DNA of 64,000 bases from Paenibacillus harenae (GTDB taxonomy: Bacteria > Bacillota > Bacilli > Paenibacillales > Paenibacillaceae). Under the pieces are notes generated by a model. The model was not told the DNA's origin, made no database searches, and worked only from the letters and a program-made list of their open reading frames with translations. The translations under genes were made by a program, and so were the position numbers. Shown in pieces: positions 8,882 through 15,993 of this stretch (its first letter is position 1; every line of letters starts with the position of its first letter). Location of the stretch: positions 575,892 through 639,891 of the forward strand of contig NZ_JAUSST010000005.1 of the NCBI RefSeq assembly GCF_030812415.1, read 5' to 3'.

Positions 8882-10080
8882 AAGATTCGTTAGTTAATTT
8901 AGGATTATCTCCATTTTCCAATAATTTTGTCCGTTCTGATCAGGCAGGCAGAGGTAGTCAATTTTATCCGCTGCACGTATTCGTATGTGAGAATTGTTTG
9001 CTTGTTCAGCTTAATGAGTTTGAGTCGCCAGAACATATTTTCAGCAATGAATATGCCTATTATAGTTCCTTCTCGGATAGTTGGTTGCTTCATGCGAAAC
9101 AATATGTGGATGATATAGTTAGCAATTATAATTTAGATCAGACATCCAAAGTGGTCGAGATTGCCTGCAATGACGGGTATTTACTCCAGTATTTTGTTAA
9201 GAGGGGGATACCGGTGCTCGGAATCGAGCCTGCTGGAAATGTAGCAAAAATGGCCGAGACAAAAGGGATAACGGTTATTTCTGATTTTTTCGGGGAGCAG
9301 CTTGCTGGACATCTTGTAGATAATGGCGAACAAGCCGATCTAATTATCGGAAATAACGTTCTAGCACATGTGCCGGATTTAAACGATTTTGTGAGAGGTT
9401 TAAAGAAACTGCTAAAGGAAACCGGAATTATTACAATGGAGTTTCCGCATTTGTTGAAGCTTATGCAGGATAACCAATTTGATACGATCTATCATGAGCA
9501 TTTCTCTTATTTTTCGTTTATGACCGTTGAGAAAGTGTTTGCGCGGCATGGTCTGACCATATTTAATGTAGAAGAACTATCGACACATGGTGGTTCGCTT
9601 CGAATTTACGTAAGACATGAGCATTACGAAAAATTACAAGTGTCGGCCGACGTAAAACGTCTGGTTGCATTGGAAATGACGGCGGGACTTCACAAAATGG
9701 AAGCCTACCATACGTTTTATAAGAGAGTAGAGCAAACAAAACGAGACATTTTATCGTTTTTAATAAACTTGAAAAACAAAGGTGCAACAATTGTTGGATA
9801 TGGTGCTCCTGCAAAAGGAAATACATTACTTAATTACTGCGGGATCAGAAATGATTTCATTGAATATGTTGTAGACCGGAACCCGCATAAACAAGGAACA
9901 TTTCTCCCGGGCACGTTGATTCCGGTGTATGAACCGGAGCGTATACGGGATACCAAGCCGGATGTCGTCGTTATTATGCCATGGAACATTAAAGACGAGA
10001 TTATAGATCAAATGGCTTACATAACAGAATGGGGAGGACGGTTCGCGGTGTTCATACCCGAACCGAAAATGATAGAGTGA
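8842..10080 (+). CDS. Sugar C-methyltransferase (TylC3/NovU-type)
   Basis: 412 aa. Three-part family architecture: an N-terminal zinc-binding module with CRFC (6-9) and CENC cysteine pairs, a central SAM-binding domain (VVEIACNDGYLL), and a C-terminal domain with VGYGAPAKGNTLL. Family members add a methyl group to carbon 3 of NDP-4-keto-6-deoxy sugars. The start lies inside the end of rfbG. Its context predicts a CDP-4-keto-6-deoxyglucose-derived substrate. Family assignment is firm; the methylated position and substrate are inferred. Confidence 0.85.
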   Translation: MDTRTCRFCHSQLKDSLVNLGLSPFSNNFVRSDQAGRGSQFYPLHVFVCENCLLVQLNEFESPEHIFSNEYAYYSSFSDSWLLHAKQYVDDIVSNYNLDQTSKVVEIACNDGYLLQYFVKRGIPVLGIEPAGNVAKMAETKGITVISDFFGEQLAGHLVDNGEQADLIIGNNVLAHVPDLNDFVRGLKKLLKETGIITMEFPHLLKLMQDNQFDTIYHEHFSYFSFMTVEKVFARHGLTIFNVEELSTHGGSLRIYVRHEHYEKLQVSADVKRLVALEMTAGLHKMEAYHTFYKRVEQTKRDILSFLINLKNKGATIVGYGAPAKGNTLLNYCGIRNDFIEYVVDRNPHKQGTFLPGTLIPVYEPERIRDTKPDVVVIMPWNIKDEIIDQMAYITEWGGRFAVFIPEPKMIE

Positions 10081-10607
10081 AGTTTATCGAGCTGGAATTG
10101 CCGGGTGTTTATATTATTGAACTAGAACCAATTTCAGATGAACGGGGTTTTTTTGCACGTTCTTGGTGCATTGACGAATTCGAAAAGCATGGCCTAAACA
10201 CCAAATTAGTTCAATGCAATGTATCTTATAATCATCGAAAAGGTACGCTAAGAGGCATGCATTATCAGACTAAACCGTTTGAAGAAGCGAAGTTAGTCCG
10301 TTGTATACGGGGTTCTATTTATGATGTGATATTGGATTTACGTCCTGACTCCGCAGCATTCGGAAAGTGGGTAGGGGTGGAATTAACGCAGAATAATAGT
10401 AAGATGGTTTATATTGCTGAAGGGTGTGCGCACGGCTTTCAAACATTAGAGGACGAGACAGAGGTGTTCTATCAGATGTCTGAATTTTATCAACCTGAAT
10501 ATGGTGCCGGAGTGCGATGGGATGATGCTGCTTTTCAAATTCATTGGCCTTTACCAAATCCCATTATGAATGATAAAGATATAAACTATCCTTATTGGCA
10601 GTTGTAG
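10077..10607 (+). CDS. NDP-4-keto-6-deoxysugar 3,5-epimerase (RfbC-like)
   Basis: 176 aa. The GTG at 10077 overlaps the previous stop (GTGA). An in-frame ATG 48 bases upstream lies inside the methyltransferase gene and would add an unrelated N-terminus. RmlC-type cupin: DERGFFARSW, GTLRGMHYQ with the catalytic histidine, KLVRCIRGSIYDV and GCAHGFQTLEDE. RmlC enzymes epimerise C3 and/or C5 of 4-keto sugars. Because the pathway is CDP-based and C3 is probably methylated, it may act at C5 only. That is inference. Confidence 0.85.
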   Translation: MKFIELELPGVYIIELEPISDERGFFARSWCIDEFEKHGLNTKLVQCNVSYNHRKGTLRGMHYQTKPFEEAKLVRCIRGSIYDVILDLRPDSAAFGKWVGVELTQNNSKMVYIAEGCAHGFQTLEDETEVFYQMSEFYQPEYGAGVRWDDAAFQIHWPLPNPIMNDKDINYPYWQL

Positions 10608-10618
10608 GAGTGATCATA

Positions 10619-11107
10619 ATGATTTTCATATCCGAACAAGCAATGGTTTCAAAATTAGCAGACATAGAACCTTCCCAACGCGGCACGCGAATCGTAATTG
10701 AAGAAGGCGTTATGATAGATTCTTTTGTCAAGATAAAACCTGCTGGCGGTACCGGGGATGTCATGATCGGGAGAAATAGCAAAATAAATTCAGGATGTGT
10801 CCTTTATTCCGGAAATGGCATTCAAATTGGAGAGGACGTCCTGATAGCCGCTAATTGTACATTAGCACCAGTAAATCATGAATACCGCTCCCGTCACCAG
10901 ACGATAAAAGAACAACGGTTTATGAAGAGCAGAGGCGGTATTGTAATAGAAGATGACGTATGGATCGGGGCAAACAGTGTCATTTTGGATGGTGCTATCT
11001 TGCGAAAGGGATGTGTGGTGGGTGCAAACTCCTTGGTAACTGGAGAACTGGAGCCCTATACCGTATACGTCGGCAGCCCAGTAAAAAAAGTGGGTGTCAG
11101 GGATTGA
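10619..11107 (+). CDS. Acyltransferase of the left-handed beta-helix (hexapeptide) family
   Basis: 162 aa. ATG 8 nt after AGGAG (10606-10610); an upstream in-frame ATG at 10595 lies within the preceding gene. Hexapeptide repeats [LIV]-G-x4 run through most of the chain (VMIGRNSKI, IQIGEDVLI, IVIEDDVWIGANSVIL). It has the NHEYRSRHQTI active-site histidine loop and ends in VYVGSPVKKV, like WbbJ/maltose O-acetyltransferases. Probably acetylates a hydroxyl or amino group of the sugar made by this operon. Acceptor not known. Confidence 0.82.
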   Translation: MIFISEQAMVSKLADIEPSQRGTRIVIEEGVMIDSFVKIKPAGGTGDVMIGRNSKINSGCVLYSGNGIQIGEDVLIAANCTLAPVNHEYRSRHQTIKEQRFMKSRGGIVIEDDVWIGANSVILDGAILRKGCVVGANSLVTGELEPYTVYVGSPVKKVGVRD

Positions 11108-11925
11108 GAACCACCGTTATAGGTGCGAAAGGTTTTATCGGAAGACATGTCATGAATAGGCTTGAACAGCTCGGGATGAAAGCTTACGGGCCTAGTCGTG
11201 AAGAATTATCCCTACATGAAAATAATTTAGGGCATGTTATCTATTGCGCAGGGGTTACTTCAGATTTTCGGCAACGCCCGTTCGATACGATACGAGCACA
11301 TATCAGTTTTCTTGCAGAATTATTAGAGAAAGCCGCATTTGAATCGTTTCTATATTTATCTTCGACTCGGGTTTATGTAAACCAGACGACAGATGAAACG
11401 GGTGAAGAAGAAGGAGCGCTCCTCGTCAATCCGTTCCAGGCGGAAGATTTATTTAACTTGTCTAAAATCACTGGAGAATCACTCTGTCTCACGGTTAATA
11501 GACCAAACGTCAGAGTGGCTCGTGTATCGAATGTTTGCGGACCTGATTTTGAATCTAATAATTTTATCTACTCGATTATTAAAGACGCTGTAAATGACGG
11601 AAAAATTGTTCTTCAAACTTCGCTCGATTCGGAGAAGGATTATATCACTGTAAACGATGTGGCTAATATACTTATTCATATCGCACACAATGGGAAGCAG
11701 CGAATGTATAATGTCGCTAGTGGCGTTAATACGACGAATAAACAATGGGTAGAGCGGATTACTCATTTTACGGGGTGCGAGGTTGAAGTTGCATCGAATG
11801 CCAAAACTATTAAATTTCCGACCATGAATATTGTTCGACTACAATCAGAATTTAGTTTCAATCCGCAGAACTGTTTGGATATGGTTGAAGATTTAATACG
11901 ACAATATGCTGACGGAAAGAAGTGA
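11104..11925 (+). CDS. NAD-dependent epimerase/dehydratase-like protein lacking catalytic Tyr
   Basis: 273 aa. The TTG at 11104 overlaps the previous stop (TTGA). No strong ribosome site is seen, so translation is probably coupled. N-terminal dinucleotide loop GAKGFIG. In the extended-SDR YxxxK position the protein reads F117-N-L-S-K121, with TTT at 11452-11454, so the catalytic tyrosine appears replaced by phenylalanine. By position it should be the 4-ketoreductase that finishes the sugar. With Tyr missing it may use another residue, be weak, or have another role. Confidence 0.75.
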   Translation: MRTTVIGAKGFIGRHVMNRLEQLGMKAYGPSREELSLHENNLGHVIYCAGVTSDFRQRPFDTIRAHISFLAELLEKAAFESFLYLSSTRVYVNQTTDETGEEEGALLVNPFQAEDLFNLSKITGESLCLTVNRPNVRVARVSNVCGPDFESNNFIYSIIKDAVNDGKIVLQTSLDSEKDYITVNDVANILIHIAHNGKQRMYNVASGVNTTNKQWVERITHFTGCEVEVASNAKTIKFPTMNIVRLQSEFSFNPQNCLDMVEDLIRQYADGKK

Positions 11926-12602
11926 TTAAGATAGAATTGTCGCTTTCTTTATATGATTTTAAAGGCTATACGTCTGCTCAACTCAATCATTTTTTTCCGG
12001 ATAATCAAACGGTTCGTTTTCAAGATGCCGGGCAGTCTTTTTTTGATATTGCATTAGATCGCACAGCTCTTTGTTTCTCGAAAATATCTTTGGAGTCATA
12101 TCGGAAAAACGGCACTGCGTTTCTTAATCATTTGCATTCAGATCAATATGCCGTTTTTTTATGGTTCCTGTCGAATAGTGTATGGACAGAAAGTGAAAAT
12201 ACGGCTTTAGCTAATAAAATCTTTTATTTAAATAAGTCACTTCACGGATTTAGCTGTATGTACGATACGAAGTTACCTGACATCTTTCTGCTCTTACATA
12301 CGGTAGGAACGGTGCTGGGTAAAGCTGAATATTCCGATTTTTTGGTCGCGGCGCAAGGCAGCACGGTTGGAGCTCAAGGCGGAAAATATCCGAAACTCGG
12401 TAAAGGAGTGTCATTGCTTCCTTACTCATCAATCGTCGGAGATTGTTTAATCGGAAATCGGGTTTCGGTAGGAATCGGTGCTTCAGTATATGAACAGAAT
12501 ATTGAGAGCGGAATGGTTGTTTATAAAGAGCAAGATGGATCTATCAAGCACAAGTTTAAACAAAAATGTTGGGCGCAAAGGTTCTTCTTAAGTGATATAT
12601 AA
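11922..12602 (+). CDS. Serine-acetyltransferase-like hexapeptide protein
   Basis: 226 aa. GTG start overlaps the previous stop (GTGA), with GGAAAGAAG just upstream. Residues 1-125 are helical and unassigned. Residues about 135-200 carry a short beta-helix region (VAAQGSTVGAQ, YSSIVGDCLIGNRVSVGIGASVYE), as in serine O-acetyltransferase-type proteins. Last gene of the operon. Probably a second sugar acyltransferase; the substrate cannot be read from the sequence. No hairpin terminator is evident after it. Confidence 0.65.
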   Translation: MIKIELSLSLYDFKGYTSAQLNHFFPDNQTVRFQDAGQSFFDIALDRTALCFSKISLESYRKNGTAFLNHLHSDQYAVFLWFLSNSVWTESENTALANKIFYLNKSLHGFSCMYDTKLPDIFLLLHTVGTVLGKAEYSDFLVAAQGSTVGAQGGKYPKLGKGVSLLPYSSIVGDCLIGNRVSVGIGASVYEQNIESGMVVYKEQDGSIKHKFKQKCWAQRFFLSDI

Positions 12603-12642
12603 TTCATGCTTAAAAGGAATGTATCCGCTTCCAATAAATTGT

Positions 12643-12672
12643 TTGACAATTCCATTAACGTGGTGTTATAGT
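12643..12672 (+). promoter_or_regulatory. SigA-type promoter of the cold-shock gene
   Basis: Consensus -35 TTGACA (12643-12648), 18-bp spacer and -10 TATAGT (12667-12672). It leaves a 5' leader of about 55 nt before the ATG. Confidence 0.8.
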
Positions 12673-12734
12673 CAAATTGTGGGCCAGACCTTAAGACGCC
12701 TCACAGTATTTTGAAGATGAAGGGAATGTTTGCG

Positions 12735-12932
12735 ATGCAAGGTAAAGTAAAATGGTTTAATGCTGAGAAGGGTTATGGATTCATCGAAACGGAGCAAGGC
12801 GGCGACGTATTTGTTCATTTCTCCGCAATCCAATCCGAAGGCTTCAAAACACTCGAAGAAGGCCAATCGGTTGAATTCGACATTGTAGAAGGCGCACGCG
12901 GTCCACAAGCTGCAAACGTAGTCAAACTGTAA
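12735..12932 (+). CDS. Cold-shock family RNA chaperone
   Basis: 65 aa, the usual CspA-family length. Start ATG 12735 follows GAAGGGA by 9 nt; upstream in-frame ATGs at 12711 and nearby would add a non-homologous tail. Contains RNP1 (KGYGFIE) and RNP2 (VFVHFSAI) on an OB fold, giving single-stranded nucleic-acid binding and RNA melting. Monocistronic, with its own promoter and a strong terminator. The short leader may contribute to temperature control, as for relatives; no structure is assigned. Confidence 0.93.
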   Translation: MQGKVKWFNAEKGYGFIETEQGGDVFVHFSAIQSEGFKTLEEGQSVEFDIVEGARGPQAANVVKL

Positions 12933-12990
12933 TCATCCGGCTATCATTGGCCACCTTATAGATGGTTCGATTGACAAGTGCCTAACACAT

Positions 12991-13018
12991 AAGCTCCGGG
13001 AAACCGGGGCTTTTTTTT
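12991..13018 (+). terminator. Terminator of the cold-shock gene
   Basis: AGCTCCGG and CCGGGGCT pair around a GAAA loop, followed by eight T residues. Confidence 0.9.
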
Positions 13019-13086
13019 GTTATGTACAGTTAGACGACGAAGCACCGCTTTACACTGGAGTTTGTGCTTGGCTGTTATATAAATGA

Positions 13087-13120
13087 AAGGACTGTGTCAT
13101 CGACACAGTCCTTCTATTTT
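13087..13120 (-). terminator. Terminator hairpin at the 3' end of the FN3 pseudogene
   Basis: A perfect 12-bp stem, AAGGACTGTGTC with its complement, around an ATC loop. It is flanked by T-rich sequence on both strands. It lies 42 bases past the minus-strand stop codon. Confidence 0.7.
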
Positions 13121-13161
13121 AACTGGCTAGGGCGCTCTTTGCTGCATGATTCCGAGGTTTA

Positions 13162-14927
13162 TCAGAGTTCACTTGAGCTGCCGGTATTTACGTTGTAGGC
13201 GTTGACTTCGAATGTAATGATCTTATCGAATATTATATAATCTTTGCGATTGACGAACGGACCGATATTGTTTGATGATTTGTCAATTGCGAACGTAATC
13301 GGGCCGGTGCCCGATGCACGGAGTTCGTACCAGCCGATAAAGGCGTCGACTACACTCATGGATACGTCATATTCCTTCATTTCGCCGGTCATCAGCATAA
13401 TTCTCAGTAGAGCGCGAGTACCTTCGTTCTCAACAGGCGGTTCTTGCGGTTCTTCAGTGCCGCTTGGCATTGCCGATGCCTCGTTCGAGTCTGCGCTTGA
13501 TCCAGTCGCGTTATCCGCGGTGACCACGTAATAGTAGGTCGTTCCATTCGTAACTGCCGAATCGATATATGACGTCGTAGCCGTCGATATGGTCGTCAAT
13601 ACGGTATAAGGGCCTCCTGCTGTCAACGAGCGTTTGATCGTATAGCTTGTCGTATTGTTGACGGCGCTCCAACTAAGCGTAACCTTTTTATCGCCGCCAA
13701 CTGCCGTCAAGTTCAGCGGGGCGGCTGGCGCCGTTGCGTGATCTTCGCCAAACAGGTTCCATTCTTTAATACTCGAATATTTATTGGTTGTCGTGTTATA
13801 TCTTAATACGACCAATTTAACATTAGTAACAGACGTAGGCAAGCCTTCAATCGCCTCGCTGGTTATCGGCGTATAAGTCAGTAGGGTTGGAACTGCCGGT
13901 GCTGCCGAAGGATGGCCGAATAAATTCCATTCATTGATCGACGATGGATTTGCATTTACTTTCAGAACTGCCAATGACACATTATTCAATGTATTTAGCA
14001 ATGATTCTACATTTCCACTCCCAATGGGAGTATAGCTTGAGAGTAAGTTTCCATTATCATCGTAAAACTCCATTATAGGGAGTTTATAAGTGGTCGAAAT
14101 AAACGAAGCCGTAATTACCGAGTTGACTGATTGAGGAGTTGGGAATCGGTAGAAAACAACCGAATTACTTGTTGTAGTCATATTAAAGTTGTTGCTTTCC
14201 ACATTATCGGTCAGCATCCTCGTAGTCCCGGTGGGATTTGATACAGACATTCCTGTACGCAATTCCGCCCGATCCAATAAGCCGCCTGTATATTTTGTTT
14301 TCATAGGCTTTATGCTTTTTGCTGTTGAGTCTGTGCTTTCGCCTGCCTCATTGGAAGCGGAAACAACATAATAGTAAGTATTGCCGTTAACTGCCGTATT
14401 GTCGCTATAAGATCTTTCTTTTAAATTGGCAGCGATCGTCGTAAATGGTCCGCTGGCAGAAGAAGAACGTTTTAAATTGTATGATTGCGCACCTGTATGA
14501 TTCCAGAACAGGTCGACGACCGAATGTGGCCTTGAATCCAAGAGATTTCAGGTGTTACCGGAGCAGCGGAAGGTGTTTGAAAAAGATTGAGTTCGTAAAT
14601 AATCGAAGATTTTGTGGTGCTAGTGGATTTAACGGCAATAAGAGAAGCATTGTCAATGACCGCAGGCAGCGATTCAACCCCGTCATTGGCCAGAGGGGTA
14701 TAATTATAAATTAAAGTACACTAGCATCGTAGAAATAGAGTTGAGGGGTTACGATCTCCATCCGTCGTACTCGTATCCGTTCCGACCGTCGTTCCTAATT
14801 GCATCGTGACGCCATCAAGCAGACCGCCCGTATACTTGCCGGCTGCGGATGTCGTTTCGGCAGGCATGGTGAGCCATGAGATGAACGAAAGCAAAATCAT
14901 TAATTTTAAAACATGACTTCTAAATAT
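13162..14927 (-). pseudogene. Decayed secreted fibronectin type III protein
   Basis: A gene in at least three frame pieces. The N-terminal piece (14927 to about 14740) encodes a signal peptide (SHVLKLMILLSFISWL...) and then GKYTGGLLDG. Its expected start codon, 7 nt after GGAGG, reads ATA instead of ATG. Frame breaks lie near 14750, near 14710 (after YFYDASVL) and near 14524. The long intact piece from 14541 down to 13162 has two FN3 domains (YNLKRSSSASGPF, YTIKRSLTAGGPY), an internal module repeated from the broken part (EWNLFG, SYTPIGSGNVESL), and a C-terminal beta-rich domain. The ATG opening the intact piece has no ribosome site, so it is unlikely to be translated as such. Confidence 0.8.
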
Positions 14928-15152
14928 TTAATTTCCTCCATTGGTAGTATTTAAGGACATGGACAATTATATATTTAGAAAAATATACATGTCAAAAGAA
15001 CTAGTAATATTATATTTATATTAAATCGGTATTACTTTAGTAGTGGTTTGGCAATGTTATTCTGCAATCTGTATTAATGTTTTTAGTTGTAAATATTTCA
15101 ACGGTCCTAATAAATGAATTATTAGAAAATTCACAATAAACTAAAAACTATT

Positions 15153-15181
15153 TTGTGCTCACCGCCCGCATATGATATAAT
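15153..15181 (+). promoter_or_regulatory. Promoter of hpf
   Basis: -35-like TTGTGC (15153-15158), 17-bp spacer and perfect -10 TATAAT (15176-15181), ending 26 bases before the ATG. Confidence 0.6.
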
Positions 15182-15207
15182 AAGGGCATGTAAAGGAGGA
15201 GTTCCCC

Positions 15208-15753
15208 ATGATGTACAACATTCGAGGTCAACGCTTTCAAGTAACTGATGCTTTGAGAGACTACGTCGAAAAGAAACTCAGCCGATTGGAAAGATATTTT
15301 GAAACGCCAGTCGCCTCCGAAATCAACGTTACCTTATCGGTGACCAAAGGTCAGCACACGGTAGAGGTGACAATCCCGCTCGTCGGCGTCATGCTTAGAG
15401 CCGAAGAGAAGAGCGAGGATATGTACGCATCCATAGACGTTGTAGTAGATAAGCTGGAACGTCAAATTCGCAAACATAAAACGAAGGTGAATCGCAAATT
15501 CAGGCAAGGCAGCGGCGTACGCGCTCTATTCCGGGAGGAAGGATCGGCCGTATCCGTATTGGATGAGGAAGATGAGCTGGAACTCGTGCGCACGAAGCGC
15601 TTCACGCTCAAGCCGATGGATGTAGAAGAAGCGATTTTACAAATGAATATGGTAGGCCATAATTTCTTCGTTTTCGCCAATGTGGACAACGAGGAAGTGA
15701 ACGTCGTTTATAAGCGCAGCGACGGCAAATATGGATTAATCGAACAAGGATAA
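15208..15753 (+). CDS. hpf: Ribosome hibernation promoting factor, long form
   Basis: 181 aa, the long HPF type of Firmicutes. Residues 1-100 are the S30AE domain (MYNIRGQRFQVTDALRDYVEKK) that sits in the 30S decoding region. Residues 120-178 are the C-terminal dimerisation domain (RFTLKPMDVEEAILQMNM) that pairs two ribosomes into 100S particles. Preceded by AAGGAGG. The next codon is also ATG (15211), so the start is ambiguous by one residue. Upstream of secA, as in Bacillus. Family relatives rise in stationary phase; no such signal is assigned here. Confidence 0.93.
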   Translation: MMYNIRGQRFQVTDALRDYVEKKLSRLERYFETPVASEINVTLSVTKGQHTVEVTIPLVGVMLRAEEKSEDMYASIDVVVDKLERQIRKHKTKVNRKFRQGSGVRALFREEGSAVSVLDEEDELELVRTKRFTLKPMDVEEAILQMNMVGHNFFVFANVDNEEVNVVYKRSDGKYGLIEQG

Positions 15754-15877
15754 TCTGACCATACATGCAAGGTGAAACGGCTGAAGCCGTCCTTTGGCGG
15801 CGCGGCGCGTTTCAATCCGGAGAAATATATGGCATGGATTAAGTTGAGACTTACCATTCTTATATTTCATGCGGACA

Positions 15878-15914
15878 GCGCCCCTTCTCCCTAGCGGAGA
15901 GGGGGTGTTTTCCA
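15878..15914 (+). terminator. Terminator of hpf
   Basis: GCGCCCCTTCTCC pairs with GGAGAGGGGGTGT around CTAGC and is followed by TTTTCC. Confidence 0.75.
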
Positions 15915-15928
15915 TTTAGAGGCATCCG

Positions 15929-15957
15929 TTGCGGCGGTGTCTACAAACTGTTACAAT
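15929..15957 (+). promoter_or_regulatory. Promoter of secA
   Basis: TTGCGG (15929-15934), 17-bp spacer, TACAAT (15952-15957). A start site near 15964 rules out the upstream in-frame ATG at 15937 as the secA start. Confidence 0.65.
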
Positions 15958-15993
15958 TTAAGGCAAAGAGACGTAATTCGAAAGGGGAACATT

